Below are positions 16,441 to 24,611 of a stretch of DNA of 64,000 nucleotides, in pieces. This DNA comes from Emticicia sp. CRIBPO. Lineage in GTDB: Bacteria; Bacteroidota; Bacteroidia; Cytophagales; Spirosomataceae. The notes beneath the pieces were generated by a model that ran no database searches, was not told the origin of the DNA, and was given only the letters and a program-made list of their open reading frames with translations. Location of the stretch: positions 80,364 to 144,363 of the forward strand of contig NZ_JAAAKV010000013.1 of the NCBI RefSeq assembly GCF_009905725.1, written 5' to 3'. The translations under genes and the position numbers were made by a program. How positions within the stretch are numbered: position 1 is the first letter of the stretch; every line of letters begins with the position of its first letter.

Positions 16441-19197
16441 ATGAAGACATTATTTACATTGATTTTAGTTTTTATCGGCACGGTCACCTTTGCCCAGAAT
16501 ATTTCAGGGACAGTCACTGATGCAGAAACCAAAAAACCACTATTCGGAGCCACTGTAAGTGTAAAAGGCAAATTGTCAGGAACAATTACCGATTCAGATG
16601 GCAATTTCTCATTTAAAACTTCTCAGAGTTTTCCTTTCACTTTAGTGATATCGATGGTAGGTTATGACCGCCAGGAGATCGATGTTAAAAATGATGCTAA
16701 AATTAATATAGCCCTGAAAACGGGTTCAGAATTACTACAACAAGTGGTAATTTCTGCATCCCGTGTGGAAGAGAACATCCTGAAGTCACCGGTGAGTGTT
16801 GAAAAAATGGACATCAGACAGATCCAGCAATCGCCTTCTGCCAGCTTTTATGATGCCCTGCTCAATGTCAAATCTCTTGACATGGTTACCAGTGGCCTTA
16901 CCTACAAGCAAATCAACACCCGCGGGTTTAACTCTACAGGTAACAGCCGCTTTCTGCAATTGATAGACGGTGTTGACAACCAGTCACCAGGTCTCGGCTT
17001 TTCAGTAGGTAACCTTTTCGGCTTGTCAGATATTGATGTGGAAAGCGTAGAGCTTATCCCGGGAGCTGCCTCGGCACTTTATGGTCCGGTGGCTTTTAAC
17101 GGAATGCTCATGACCAAAACAAAGAATCCTTTCGACTATCAGGGTCTTTCAGTACAGACGAAATTCGGTATCAACCATATTAATGATGATGCTGTTGGCG
17201 TAAAACCTTTTACAGACGTGGCAGTAAGATATGCGAAGGCTTTTAAAAACCGTTTTGCATTCAAACTAAACGCTTCTTACCTGAAAGGAACAGACTGGCA
17301 TGCTAATAACTATACAGATATTGACCCGAATACTCCGGCCAACCTGCGTGGTGACAATAACCCGGGCAGAAACGCCCTGAATATTTACGGAGATGAGGTG
17401 GCTCAGACCATAGAAGGTATCGGGAGGGTTTCGAGAACCGGATATGAAGAGAAAAGCCTGGTGGAATATGATATTTATTCAACCAAGCTTAGCGGAGCAC
17501 TACATTATAAAATTACAGAAGGTCTGGAAGCTATTTATCAGATCAATTATAGCCAGGGCGTAGGTAACTATACCGGAAGCAGCCGTTTCTGTCTGAAAGA
17601 TTTCAATCTTACACAAAACAGGATTGAACTTCGTGGCAGCAGGTTCTTTATCAGGGCTTACTCAACGGCCGAAGAATCTACAGATGCCTACAACTCAAGG
17701 TCATTGGGTCAGTTGATCAACAGAACCTGGGTAAAAGACCTGTCGGGTAATACGGTTGCTCCGAACGCGGCAGATGCTACCTGGTTTAACCGTTACACAG
17801 CCGCCTTCAAAGGAAACGTTAACGGCGTCAGTGCAGCCAGCCATGCAGCGGCAAGAGCCTTCGCTGATCAGGGTCGCCTGGTGCCGGGTACTGCTGAGTT
17901 CGAAACCCAGAAGCAGAAATATATTGATACCAAAGGCCTACAGGGAGCTGGGGTTCTAAGTAACAGTAAGCTTTATCATGTCGATGCCCAGTATGACCTG
18001 AGTGACCTGACGAAAGTGGTTAACGTATTAGTAGGCGGTAGCTTCAGAAAATACGACATGGAAACGAACGGAACACTGTTTGAAGACCTGGTAAATAAAG
18101 TGAGAGTAAATGAATACGGTGTTTTCCTTCAGGCCAACAAATCTTTGTTAAGCAACAAGCTGAAACTTACGGCGTCGGCTCGTTATGATAAGAATGAGAA
18201 CTTTGACGGAAGCTTTACCCCGAGAGCCTCAGCGGTATTTTCGCCTTCTGACAAACATAATTTCAGAGCATCGTATCAGACCGGTTTCCGTAACCCGACC
18301 GTGCCTGATCAGTACATTAAGCTGAACGTCGGACCTATCATTATCCTTGGTGGAGCTCCTGCCAACAGCGTCGGAACAGGTGCTTATGACAATTCATTTA
18401 CAGCGGCTTCAGTCGGAGCTTTTGCGAGTGGTTTTTCAGCAGACCTGGCTAAAGGCGTTGCTTTCCCAACTGCAGTGGCCAATAACAAGGATAAACTGGT
18501 TAAATCAAACGTAGCCTATATCAAACCGGAACAGACAAAAGGCTTTGAATTCGGCTATAAAGGATTGTTCGGAGATAAATTGCTGGTGGATGTCAATTAC
18601 TATCATAGCAGTTACAACAACTTCCTGATCAACCAGGTAGTGATCAAGCCTAAAAACAGCCAGGTACTGGCAAACGGAGCGATCAACATCGCTGCAGCAC
18701 AGGAGATCCTTGGCGGAAGTACACAGGCTTATCAGTTGTATACCAATGCTGCGGATAAAGTAGCGGCTCAGGGGGCTACTTTAGGTCTTACTTATTTCCT
18801 GCCTCAGAATTACCGTTTAGGGTTCAATACCACCTGGTCTGATTTCAGCATCCTGGATGCCAACCCGAATAACATCCCGGCATTTAACACGCCTAAATGG
18901 AAAACCAACCTGACAGTGGGTAATGCAAAACTGACCGAAAACTTAGGATTTAACGTAGCCTGGCACTGGCAGAGCTCTTTTGACTGGTACAGTACTTTCA
19001 ACGAAAACCGTCCGGGCACTATCCCTGCTTACAGTGTGATTGACGCTCAGGTTTCTTACAGGGTTCCCTCGATAAAAACAACGGTTAAGCTCGGGGGTAA
19101 TAACATCGGTAATACCTACATTTCCCAGGCATTCGGTTCTCCGGGAGTTGGAGCTTTGTATTATGTTTCACTTGTATTTGACGAATTATTCAGATAA
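16441..19197 (+). CDS. TonB-dependent receptor with carboxypeptidase-like N-terminal domain
   Basis: A 918-residue outer-membrane receptor. The signal peptide is MKTLFTLILVFIGTVTFAQ. It is followed by a CarboxypepD_reg-like beta domain (ISGTVTDAETKKPLFGATV, residues about 21-100), a plug (SVEKMDIRQIQQ, GVDNQSPGLG, LIPGAASALYGPVAFNGML) and a 22-strand-type barrel ending in YYVSLVFDELFR. The plug resembles siderophore/cobalamin-type receptors of Bacteroidota rather than SusC, and no SusD follows. The only strong context clue is its location between AhpD-like genes and an FG-GAP lipoprotein. The substrate is unknown; a metal complex, for example a vanadate or iron chelate, is possible but not shown. 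Confidence 0.94.
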   Translation: MKTLFTLILVFIGTVTFAQNISGTVTDAETKKPLFGATVSVKGKLSGTITDSDGNFSFKTSQSFPFTLVISMVGYDRQEIDVKNDAKINIALKTGSELLQQVVISASRVEENILKSPVSVEKMDIRQIQQSPSASFYDALLNVKSLDMVTSGLTYKQINTRGFNSTGNSRFLQLIDGVDNQSPGLGFSVGNLFGLSDIDVESVELIPGAASALYGPVAFNGMLMTKTKNPFDYQGLSVQTKFGINHINDDAVGVKPFTDVAVRYAKAFKNRFAFKLNASYLKGTDWHANNYTDIDPNTPANLRGDNNPGRNALNIYGDEVAQTIEGIGRVSRTGYEEKSLVEYDIYSTKLSGALHYKITEGLEAIYQINYSQGVGNYTGSSRFCLKDFNLTQNRIELRGSRFFIRAYSTAEESTDAYNSRSLGQLINRTWVKDLSGNTVAPNAADATWFNRYTAAFKGNVNGVSAASHAAARAFADQGRLVPGTAEFETQKQKYIDTKGLQGAGVLSNSKLYHVDAQYDLSDLTKVVNVLVGGSFRKYDMETNGTLFEDLVNKVRVNEYGVFLQANKSLLSNKLKLTASARYDKNENFDGSFTPRASAVFSPSDKHNFRASYQTGFRNPTVPDQYIKLNVGPIIILGGAPANSVGTGAYDNSFTAASVGAFASGFSADLAKGVAFPTAVANNKDKLVKSNVAYIKPEQTKGFEFGYKGLFGDKLLVDVNYYHSSYNNFLINQVVIKPKNSQVLANGAINIAAAQEILGGSTQAYQLYTNAADKVAAQGATLGLTYFLPQNYRLGFNTTWSDFSILDANPNNIPAFNTPKWKTNLTVGNAKLTENLGFNVAWHWQSSFDWYSTFNENRPGTIPAYSVIDAQVSYRVPSIKTTVKLGGNNIGNTYISQAFGSPGVGALYYVSLVFDELFR

Positions 19198-19205
19198 TCT
19201 GGCAA

Positions 19206-19234
19206 CCGGCAGGGGTGTGCCCTGCCGGCTTTCT
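19206..19234 (+). terminator. Hairpin after the TonB receptor
   Basis: CCGGCAGGG (19206-19214), a 5-nt loop and CCCTGCCGG (19220-19228) form a perfect 9-bp stem followed by CTTTCT. The T-tract is weak, so partial termination or mRNA 3' end protection is likely. Confidence 0.55.
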
Positions 19235-19264
19235 CAACTTTTAGCACATGAAAATTTTAAAGAA

Positions 19265-21520
19265 ATGAAAATTAAAAAAACATCCGCCATTTTCCTTTAC
19301 CTGCTTTTAGCAGTCATACTTAAGTCCTGCATATTTGCTTCAAATTCGAATGATGAGATGGTCAATATTCTTTCAGCGATAAACAAGCAGATGAATGTCA
19401 AGGAAAACACCTTTTACCCTGGTGCTGAACTGGCATTTTTTGATTCCGTTTCCAGAACTTTAGAAAATCCGTACATGATTGCCAAGGCCAATTATTATAA
19501 AGGCAGTGCTTTCCTGAAATTAGGCCGGGAAAAAGAGGCTATAGCCGAGTATGAGAAGCTCTTGAAAGATATGGATCACAATAACGCATCGTATGACGAA
19601 TTGCTTAAAAATTACGCCATTGCCTGCATGCGTCTGGGAGAAAGAGAAAACTGTGTGAGAGATCACAGTGCTGAGTCCTGTGTGATTCCTATCAGGGGTA
19701 TGGGGATTCATAAAAACAAAAACGGTTCAACGAAGGCCATTGATGCTTATGCGGAGTTGCTTACGAGAGATCCGCTGGACTATGAATCAAGATGGCTGAT
19801 GAATGTGGCTTATATGACTTTGGGAGAATACCCTCAGAGTGTGCCGAAGAAATGGCTTATCCCGGATCTGAATAAGGATAAGTCGGGGTATGCCCTTCAG
19901 CCGTTTGTAGACGCCGCCCCGGGTTTAGGCCTGAACATGCGGAATACTGCGGGCGGGGTGATTGTGGAAGACTTTAATAATGACGGGTACCTGGATATCA
20001 TCACTTCTGACTGGAGTCTGGAAGGGTCTATGCACTACTTCAAGAATGACACCCACGGCAGGTTTATTGACGTTTCAAAACTGTCGGATCTGAGCAGGTT
20101 TAAGGGAGGGCTGAATATCATACAGGCTGATTACGATAACGACGGGGATGTGGATGTATTTGTTTTGAGAGGAGCCTGGATGGGAAAATTCGGAGAACAA
20201 CCCAACTCATTGCTGAGAAATAACGGAGATGATACTTTTACCGACGTGACGATTGAAAGCGGCTTGTTTTCTAAGAAGCCTACCCAGGCCGGAGTCTGGA
20301 GAGACTTTAACAATGACGGATGGCTTGATTTGTACATCGGGTATGAAAGTTTTCCGAACGGAGGCCTGGTGTATCAGAATGAGCTGTTCATCAATAATAA
20401 AAAAGGCGGGTTTGTAGAAGTGGCCGGTAAGGCAAATTGCCAGATCATTGATTATGTGAAGGGTGTAACAGCCGCTGATTATAATAATGACGGAAGAGAA
20501 GATATTTTCCTTTCGACCATTGGCGGGAGCAGGGTTTTGCTGAAAAATATGGGCAATAAAGATGGTATCCCTCAGTTTGAGAATGTTACCCAATACGCAG
20601 GACTGGCGGATGTCGTGATTCAGACTTTCCCGACCTGGTTCTGGGACTATGACAACGATGGCTGGCAGGATATTTTTGTTTGTGGTTACCAATTCGGTAA
20701 GTCAATCGCCCACTCAGCCGGAACAGAGGCCCTGGGTGTGCTGAATCAGTCAAGCAAGATGTATTTATACCATAATAATAAGGATGGAACATTTACCAAT
20801 GTTTCTGAGGAAGCAGGTTTAGGAAAATCGGTTTTTGCGATGGGCTCTAATTTCGGAGACATTGACAACGACGGATACCTCGATATGTATCTTGGAACGG
20901 GTAATCCTGAATATAAATCACTTGTACCGAACAGGCTGTTCAAAAACACCGGAGACGGCCGTTTTGCGGATGTAACCGTATCTGCCAGGGTCGGAAACCT
21001 TCAGAAGGGACACGCCGTGGCGATCAATGACATGGATAATGACGGTGACCAGGATATTTTTATAGAAGTAGGCGGTGCTTATGTAGGAGACGCTTATAAC
21101 AACTCACTTTATCTGAATCCGGGTCAGAACGACAACCGGTGGATAAGTCTCAGACTGGAAGGTACTGAGGTCAATCGTTCGGCCATAGGCACCAATGTTA
21201 AAATCAGTTTCAGGGAAAATGGCGTTAAACGTGTCGTTCACCGCAATGTTAACTCAGGTGGCAGCTTCGGATCAGGCTCTCTGAGAAGAGACATCGGTAT
21301 CGGGCAGGCTACGGTGATTGATGAAATCGAGGTTTCATGGCCGGGTGGTAAAAACAGAAAACAAGTATTTAAGAACGTTAAACCGAATCAGTTTTTAAAA
21401 ATCAGGCAAGGAAGTCAGGAGTTGAAAAGTGAAGGCATAAAAGAAACAGTCTTTAAGTATGCCGGATCCAATATCCCCATTTGCGAGCCAATAAAAATGA
21501 ACAGCAAAATGCCTCTTTAA
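19265..21520 (+). CDS. TPR / FG-GAP repeat lipoprotein with C-terminal ASPIC-UnbV domain (CRTAC1-like)
   Basis: The ATG at 19265 gives 751 residues with a lipoprotein signal (LLLAVILKSC). A short helical TPR-like part (about 30-190; KGSAFLKLGREKEAIAEYEK seen in part as LKLGREKEAIAEYEK) precedes several FG-GAP/VCBS repeats with calcium-type loops such as DFNNDGYLD, DYDNDGDVD, DFNNDGWLD and DYNNDGRED. The last 120 residues are an ASPIC/UnbV domain (RDIGIGQATVIDEIEVSWPG). The frame is open upstream to 19148 but would overlap the receptor. These proteins are predicted beta-propellers at the cell surface; here it probably partners the receptor just upstream. Confidence 0.9.
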   Translation: MKIKKTSAIFLYLLLAVILKSCIFASNSNDEMVNILSAINKQMNVKENTFYPGAELAFFDSVSRTLENPYMIAKANYYKGSAFLKLGREKEAIAEYEKLLKDMDHNNASYDELLKNYAIACMRLGERENCVRDHSAESCVIPIRGMGIHKNKNGSTKAIDAYAELLTRDPLDYESRWLMNVAYMTLGEYPQSVPKKWLIPDLNKDKSGYALQPFVDAAPGLGLNMRNTAGGVIVEDFNNDGYLDIITSDWSLEGSMHYFKNDTHGRFIDVSKLSDLSRFKGGLNIIQADYDNDGDVDVFVLRGAWMGKFGEQPNSLLRNNGDDTFTDVTIESGLFSKKPTQAGVWRDFNNDGWLDLYIGYESFPNGGLVYQNELFINNKKGGFVEVAGKANCQIIDYVKGVTAADYNNDGREDIFLSTIGGSRVLLKNMGNKDGIPQFENVTQYAGLADVVIQTFPTWFWDYDNDGWQDIFVCGYQFGKSIAHSAGTEALGVLNQSSKMYLYHNNKDGTFTNVSEEAGLGKSVFAMGSNFGDIDNDGYLDMYLGTGNPEYKSLVPNRLFKNTGDGRFADVTVSARVGNLQKGHAVAINDMDNDGDQDIFIEVGGAYVGDAYNNSLYLNPGQNDNRWISLRLEGTEVNRSAIGTNVKISFRENGVKRVVHRNVNSGGSFGSGSLRRDIGIGQATVIDEIEVSWPGGKNRKQVFKNVKPNQFLKIRQGSQELKSEGIKETVFKYAGSNIPICEPIKMNSKMPL

Positions 21521-21544
21521 GGCCCCTGTACCCTGAATTATAAT

Positions 21545-22762
21545 ATGAAAACCCAAAACAGTAAAAGTACCAAGCTTGGAATAGCTTTCGCGATTTGTAT
21601 GATCTGCTATCTTTTAGGTGGCACGGCTTCTACTTTGATGTCGGTTTATTTACCCGTGGCCATTCCTGATCTGATGGGCAGAACCCCCACGGAAAGTGAG
21701 CTGGGTTCTATAGGAGCCTATCTGAACGCCTCGTTTATTTTTGGATGGATGGCCGGAGGTCTGATTTTGGGTATTGTAGGAGATAAAATCGGAAGAGTCA
21801 GGACCCTGGCTTTTTCGGCTGTATTATATGGATTATTTACTTTGTTGACAGCCTCTGTGGGTTCATGGCAGATACTTCTGGTCTACCGTTTCCTGACTGG
21901 TTTCGGAGTAGGCGGGGTTTTATTGGTAAGCACCGTCTATATTTCTGAGATCTGGAAAGAAAGCGGCCGCCCGGTAGCCTTGGGCATCCTGGCTGTTTCA
22001 TTCCCGATAGGGATTGTGCTCACCGGAGGTTTGAATGTAATTTTCAAACACTGGAGTTCTGCCTTCTGGCTGGGAATTATCCCCCTTATCCTGGGCTTGA
22101 TCGCCTGGTTTACTTTGAATGAGTCTGAGAAATGGGAGAACCTTGCCTACAGCAAGAATAAGGAAAAGGCTACTTTTTCAAAAGAGTCACAAGGCAACCT
22201 GGCCATCGGATCGTTGATATTCGGTTCGGTTCTGATCGGCCTGTGGGCGATATTCTCGTGGCTTCCGACCTGGGTACAAAGTCTTCTGCCTTCAGGGTCA
22301 GACGGTCAGAAAGAAAGAGGCATCACCATGATGCTGCTGGGAATCGGAGGTATCCTCGGAGGAATGATCTCGGGTTTTCTGATCAAAAAACTGGGAGCAA
22401 AGAGAACCCTGGCCATGACATTCTCCGGGTGTTTTATTGCCTGCGTTATCCTGTTTCTGACCAACAAGACTTTTACCCCTGTCATTTATCTTGAAACAGC
22501 TTTCCTTTCTCTTTTCTTTGGCATCAGCCAGGGGAGTTTGTCCGGGTTCATACCGGAATTGTTTCCGGTTAACATCAGGGCTACGGCCACAGGTTTTTGT
22601 TTTAATATCGGCCGGTTTTTTACTGCCACAGCCGTCTTTTTTGTAGGCAGCCTGGTAGCTTTCTTCGGAAGTTTCGGAAATGCCCTGTTGTCGTTTTCGC
22701 TGACTTTCCTGATGGCTCTGGCCGCTATTTTATTTGCCACGATCTCGACAAAAGCCGAATAA
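21545..22762 (+). CDS. MFS transporter
   Basis: A 405-residue protein with 12 predicted membrane helices. Motif A-like GDKIGRVRT follows TM2, and GFGVGGVLLVSTVYISEIW is typical of the sugar/aromatic acid:proton symporter branch. IPELFPVNIRATATGFCFN lies in the second half. It starts 24 bp after the FG-GAP lipoprotein and 34 bp before an AhpD-like gene. Its position suggests it moves the small molecule handled by this cluster across the inner membrane. Direction and substrate cannot be read from the sequence. Confidence 0.92.
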   Translation: MKTQNSKSTKLGIAFAICMICYLLGGTASTLMSVYLPVAIPDLMGRTPTESELGSIGAYLNASFIFGWMAGGLILGIVGDKIGRVRTLAFSAVLYGLFTLLTASVGSWQILLVYRFLTGFGVGGVLLVSTVYISEIWKESGRPVALGILAVSFPIGIVLTGGLNVIFKHWSSAFWLGIIPLILGLIAWFTLNESEKWENLAYSKNKEKATFSKESQGNLAIGSLIFGSVLIGLWAIFSWLPTWVQSLLPSGSDGQKERGITMMLLGIGGILGGMISGFLIKKLGAKRTLAMTFSGCFIACVILFLTNKTFTPVIYLETAFLSLFFGISQGSLSGFIPELFPVNIRATATGFCFNIGRFFTATAVFFVGSLVAFFGSFGNALLSFSLTFLMALAAILFATISTKAE

Positions 22763-22796
22763 TCAGAATTTAAAAAAAATATAAACAGTACATAAA

Positions 22797-23345
22797 ATGT
22801 CGCATATCCCATTAGAAGAAGGCGTACCGGGTATCAGAAGCCTGGTGATGTACAGACCGGATACAGGTAAACCTTTGTATGAACTCGCTCAGGTGCTGCT
22901 GAGAGACGAATCTCCTCTGAGTCCTGCCGAAAGAGAACTTATAGCTACTTATGTTTCGCATAAAAACACATGTAAGTTTTGTGCCTCAAGCCATGCAGCA
23001 GCGGCCAGGTATTTATTTGACCAGGAATCAGGCGTTGTAGACCTGGTTCTGGATGATTATCAGTCAGCACCGATCTCTGATAAACTGAAGGCATTGCTTA
23101 CCATTGCCGGGAGGGTACAGGAAGATGCCCGCACTGTAAGTGATGAGGACGTGGCCCTGGCCAGAAGCTTTGGTGCCAATGACCGTGATATTCACGATAC
23201 CGTATTGATTGCCGCTACTTTCTGTATGTTTAACCGTTATGTCGACGGGCTCGCTACGCTCACTCCTACAGAAGATGCTGCTTATGCACAGATGGGTGAG
23301 AGAATGGGGACTATTGGCTATGTATTACCTCAAAAACCTGCCTGA
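22797..23345 (+). CDS. AhpD-like family protein, paralogue 2
   Basis: 182 residues. The relay Glu (ERELIAT), CKFCASSH (CxxCxxxH) and DIHDTVLIAATFC with NRYVDG are all conserved. It begins MSHIPLE like paralogue 1 and shares most of its length with it, so these two form one subgroup. The stop codon TGA overlaps the next start (ATGA-type, one shared base at 23345), which implies translational coupling with paralogue 3. Cytoplasmic, no signal peptide. Confidence 0.92.
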   Translation: MSHIPLEEGVPGIRSLVMYRPDTGKPLYELAQVLLRDESPLSPAERELIATYVSHKNTCKFCASSHAAAARYLFDQESGVVDLVLDDYQSAPISDKLKALLTIAGRVQEDARTVSDEDVALARSFGANDRDIHDTVLIAATFCMFNRYVDGLATLTPTEDAAYAQMGERMGTIGYVLPQKPA

Positions 23346-23878
23346 TGGCCTATATTTCACTGGATGAAGCCTTGCCTGGCATGCGTGGGCTGTTGAGTTA
23401 CAGACCCGTTATTGCTCCGCCTTTAATGAGCCTGATGCAGGTGCTTATGCGAAGCAACGAAGGCCTGAGCATGGGAGAGAGGGAAGTTATTGCTACTTAT
23501 GTCTCTTCACTTAATGATTGTTATAACTGCCACAGCGTCCATGGTGAAGTAGCTCAGTGTTTTTATGAAAGCCAGCCTGACCTGATTAGTCAGATTAAGG
23601 CAGATTTCAGATTTGCTGAAATATCTGATAAGTTCAAGGCCCTTTTGGACATTGCAGGAAGTGTGCAGAAAGGTGGAAAATATGTTACCGAAGCACAGGT
23701 CAGCAAAGCTAAGGAGGAAGGGGCTACTGATCTCGAAATTCACGATACCGTATTGATTGCCGCCCTTTTCTGTTTCTATAACCGTTATATAGATGGCCTG
23801 GGGATTGTTTCGAAAGATACCCCGGAATCATTGAAACAAAGAGGTAAAATGATGGCTGAACAAGGCTACGGGCATTGA
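23345..23878 (+). CDS. AhpD-like family protein, paralogue 3
   Basis: 177 residues, starting at an ATG that shares one base with the stop of paralogue 2. It keeps the Glu of EREVIAT and the CYNCHSVH (CxxCxxxH) motif, then EIHDTVLIAALFC and NRYIDG. SSLNDC before the motif links it to paralogue 4 rather than to 1 and 2. It also has an extra Cys (VAQCFYE) that the others lack, which may alter its redox behaviour. A 94-bp gap separates it from paralogue 4. Confidence 0.92.
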   Translation: MAYISLDEALPGMRGLLSYRPVIAPPLMSLMQVLMRSNEGLSMGEREVIATYVSSLNDCYNCHSVHGEVAQCFYESQPDLISQIKADFRFAEISDKFKALLDIAGSVQKGGKYVTEAQVSKAKEEGATDLEIHDTVLIAALFCFYNRYIDGLGIVSKDTPESLKQRGKMMAEQGYGH

Positions 23879-23972
23879 TTTCAGAGAATGGTACCAAGAA
23901 AAGAGAAATTACGATGCTAGAAAGAGTCGGTCTTTGATCACTAAAAGATTTAATCACAAATCACCCATAAAA

Positions 23973-24521
23973 ATGGCTCATATAAAAGTAGACGAACAAT
24001 TGCCGGGTATCAGGGGGCTGATGGATTTCAGGCCTTTAACGGCCAAACCTTTGAATGCTCTGGCAGACGCACTGCTCCGTACAGATGAAGGCCTGAGTAA
24101 AGGAGAAAGAGAGCTGATTGCCACTTTTGTTTCTTCATTGAACGATTGTTTTTTCTGCCAGAATATTCACGGAGCTGTCGCAGGGTATTATCATCCTGAA
24201 GACGAGGACCTCGTGGATAAGGTAAAAAGGGATTATAAAAATGCTCCTGTAACCGAGAAAATGAAAGCTCTGCTTTCTATAGCTGCCAATGTTCAGAAAG
24301 GTGGGAAATTTGTATATGAACAGCAGGTGGAAGACGCCAGGGCACTTGGGGCTACAGACATTGAAATACATGATACGGTTCTGATAGCGGCTGCGTTTTG
24401 TATGTTTAACCGTTATGTGGACGGTTTGGGTACCTTTGCCCCGGACAATCCCGGAATGTACCGCGAAAGAGCCAGAAAAATAGTCGAAGAAACGGGCTAC
24501 GGAGGCTCATCACCCAAATAA
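23973..24521 (+). CDS. AhpD-like family protein, paralogue 4
   Basis: 182 residues from the ATG at 23973; a longer frame from 23934 adds a basic stretch with no family similarity. The relay Glu (ERELIAT) and CFFCQNIH are intact, followed by EIHDTVLIAAAFC and NRYVDG. It is the last gene of the cluster and is followed directly by a strong bidirectional terminator. With paralogue 3 it shares LNDC and EGLS, pointing to tandem duplication. Confidence 0.92.
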   Translation: MAHIKVDEQLPGIRGLMDFRPLTAKPLNALADALLRTDEGLSKGERELIATFVSSLNDCFFCQNIHGAVAGYYHPEDEDLVDKVKRDYKNAPVTEKMKALLSIAANVQKGGKFVYEQQVEDARALGATDIEIHDTVLIAAAFCMFNRYVDGLGTFAPDNPGMYRERARKIVEETGYGGSSPK

Positions 24522-24530
24522 AATCGCATT

Positions 24531-24562
24531 AAAAAAAAAGCCACGGCATGCCGTGGCTTTTT
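24531..24562. terminator. Bidirectional terminator
   Basis: AAGCCACGG and CCGTGGCTT pair around GCATGC in a perfect palindrome, with an A-tract (24531-24539) on one side and TTTTT on the other. It serves the plus-strand cluster and the minus-strand dehydrogenase gene. Confidence 0.93.
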
Positions 24563-24611
24563 CAATATGTATTAAGTTAAATTCCTCCTCCGTTAACCTT
24601 TCTGCTCAAAA

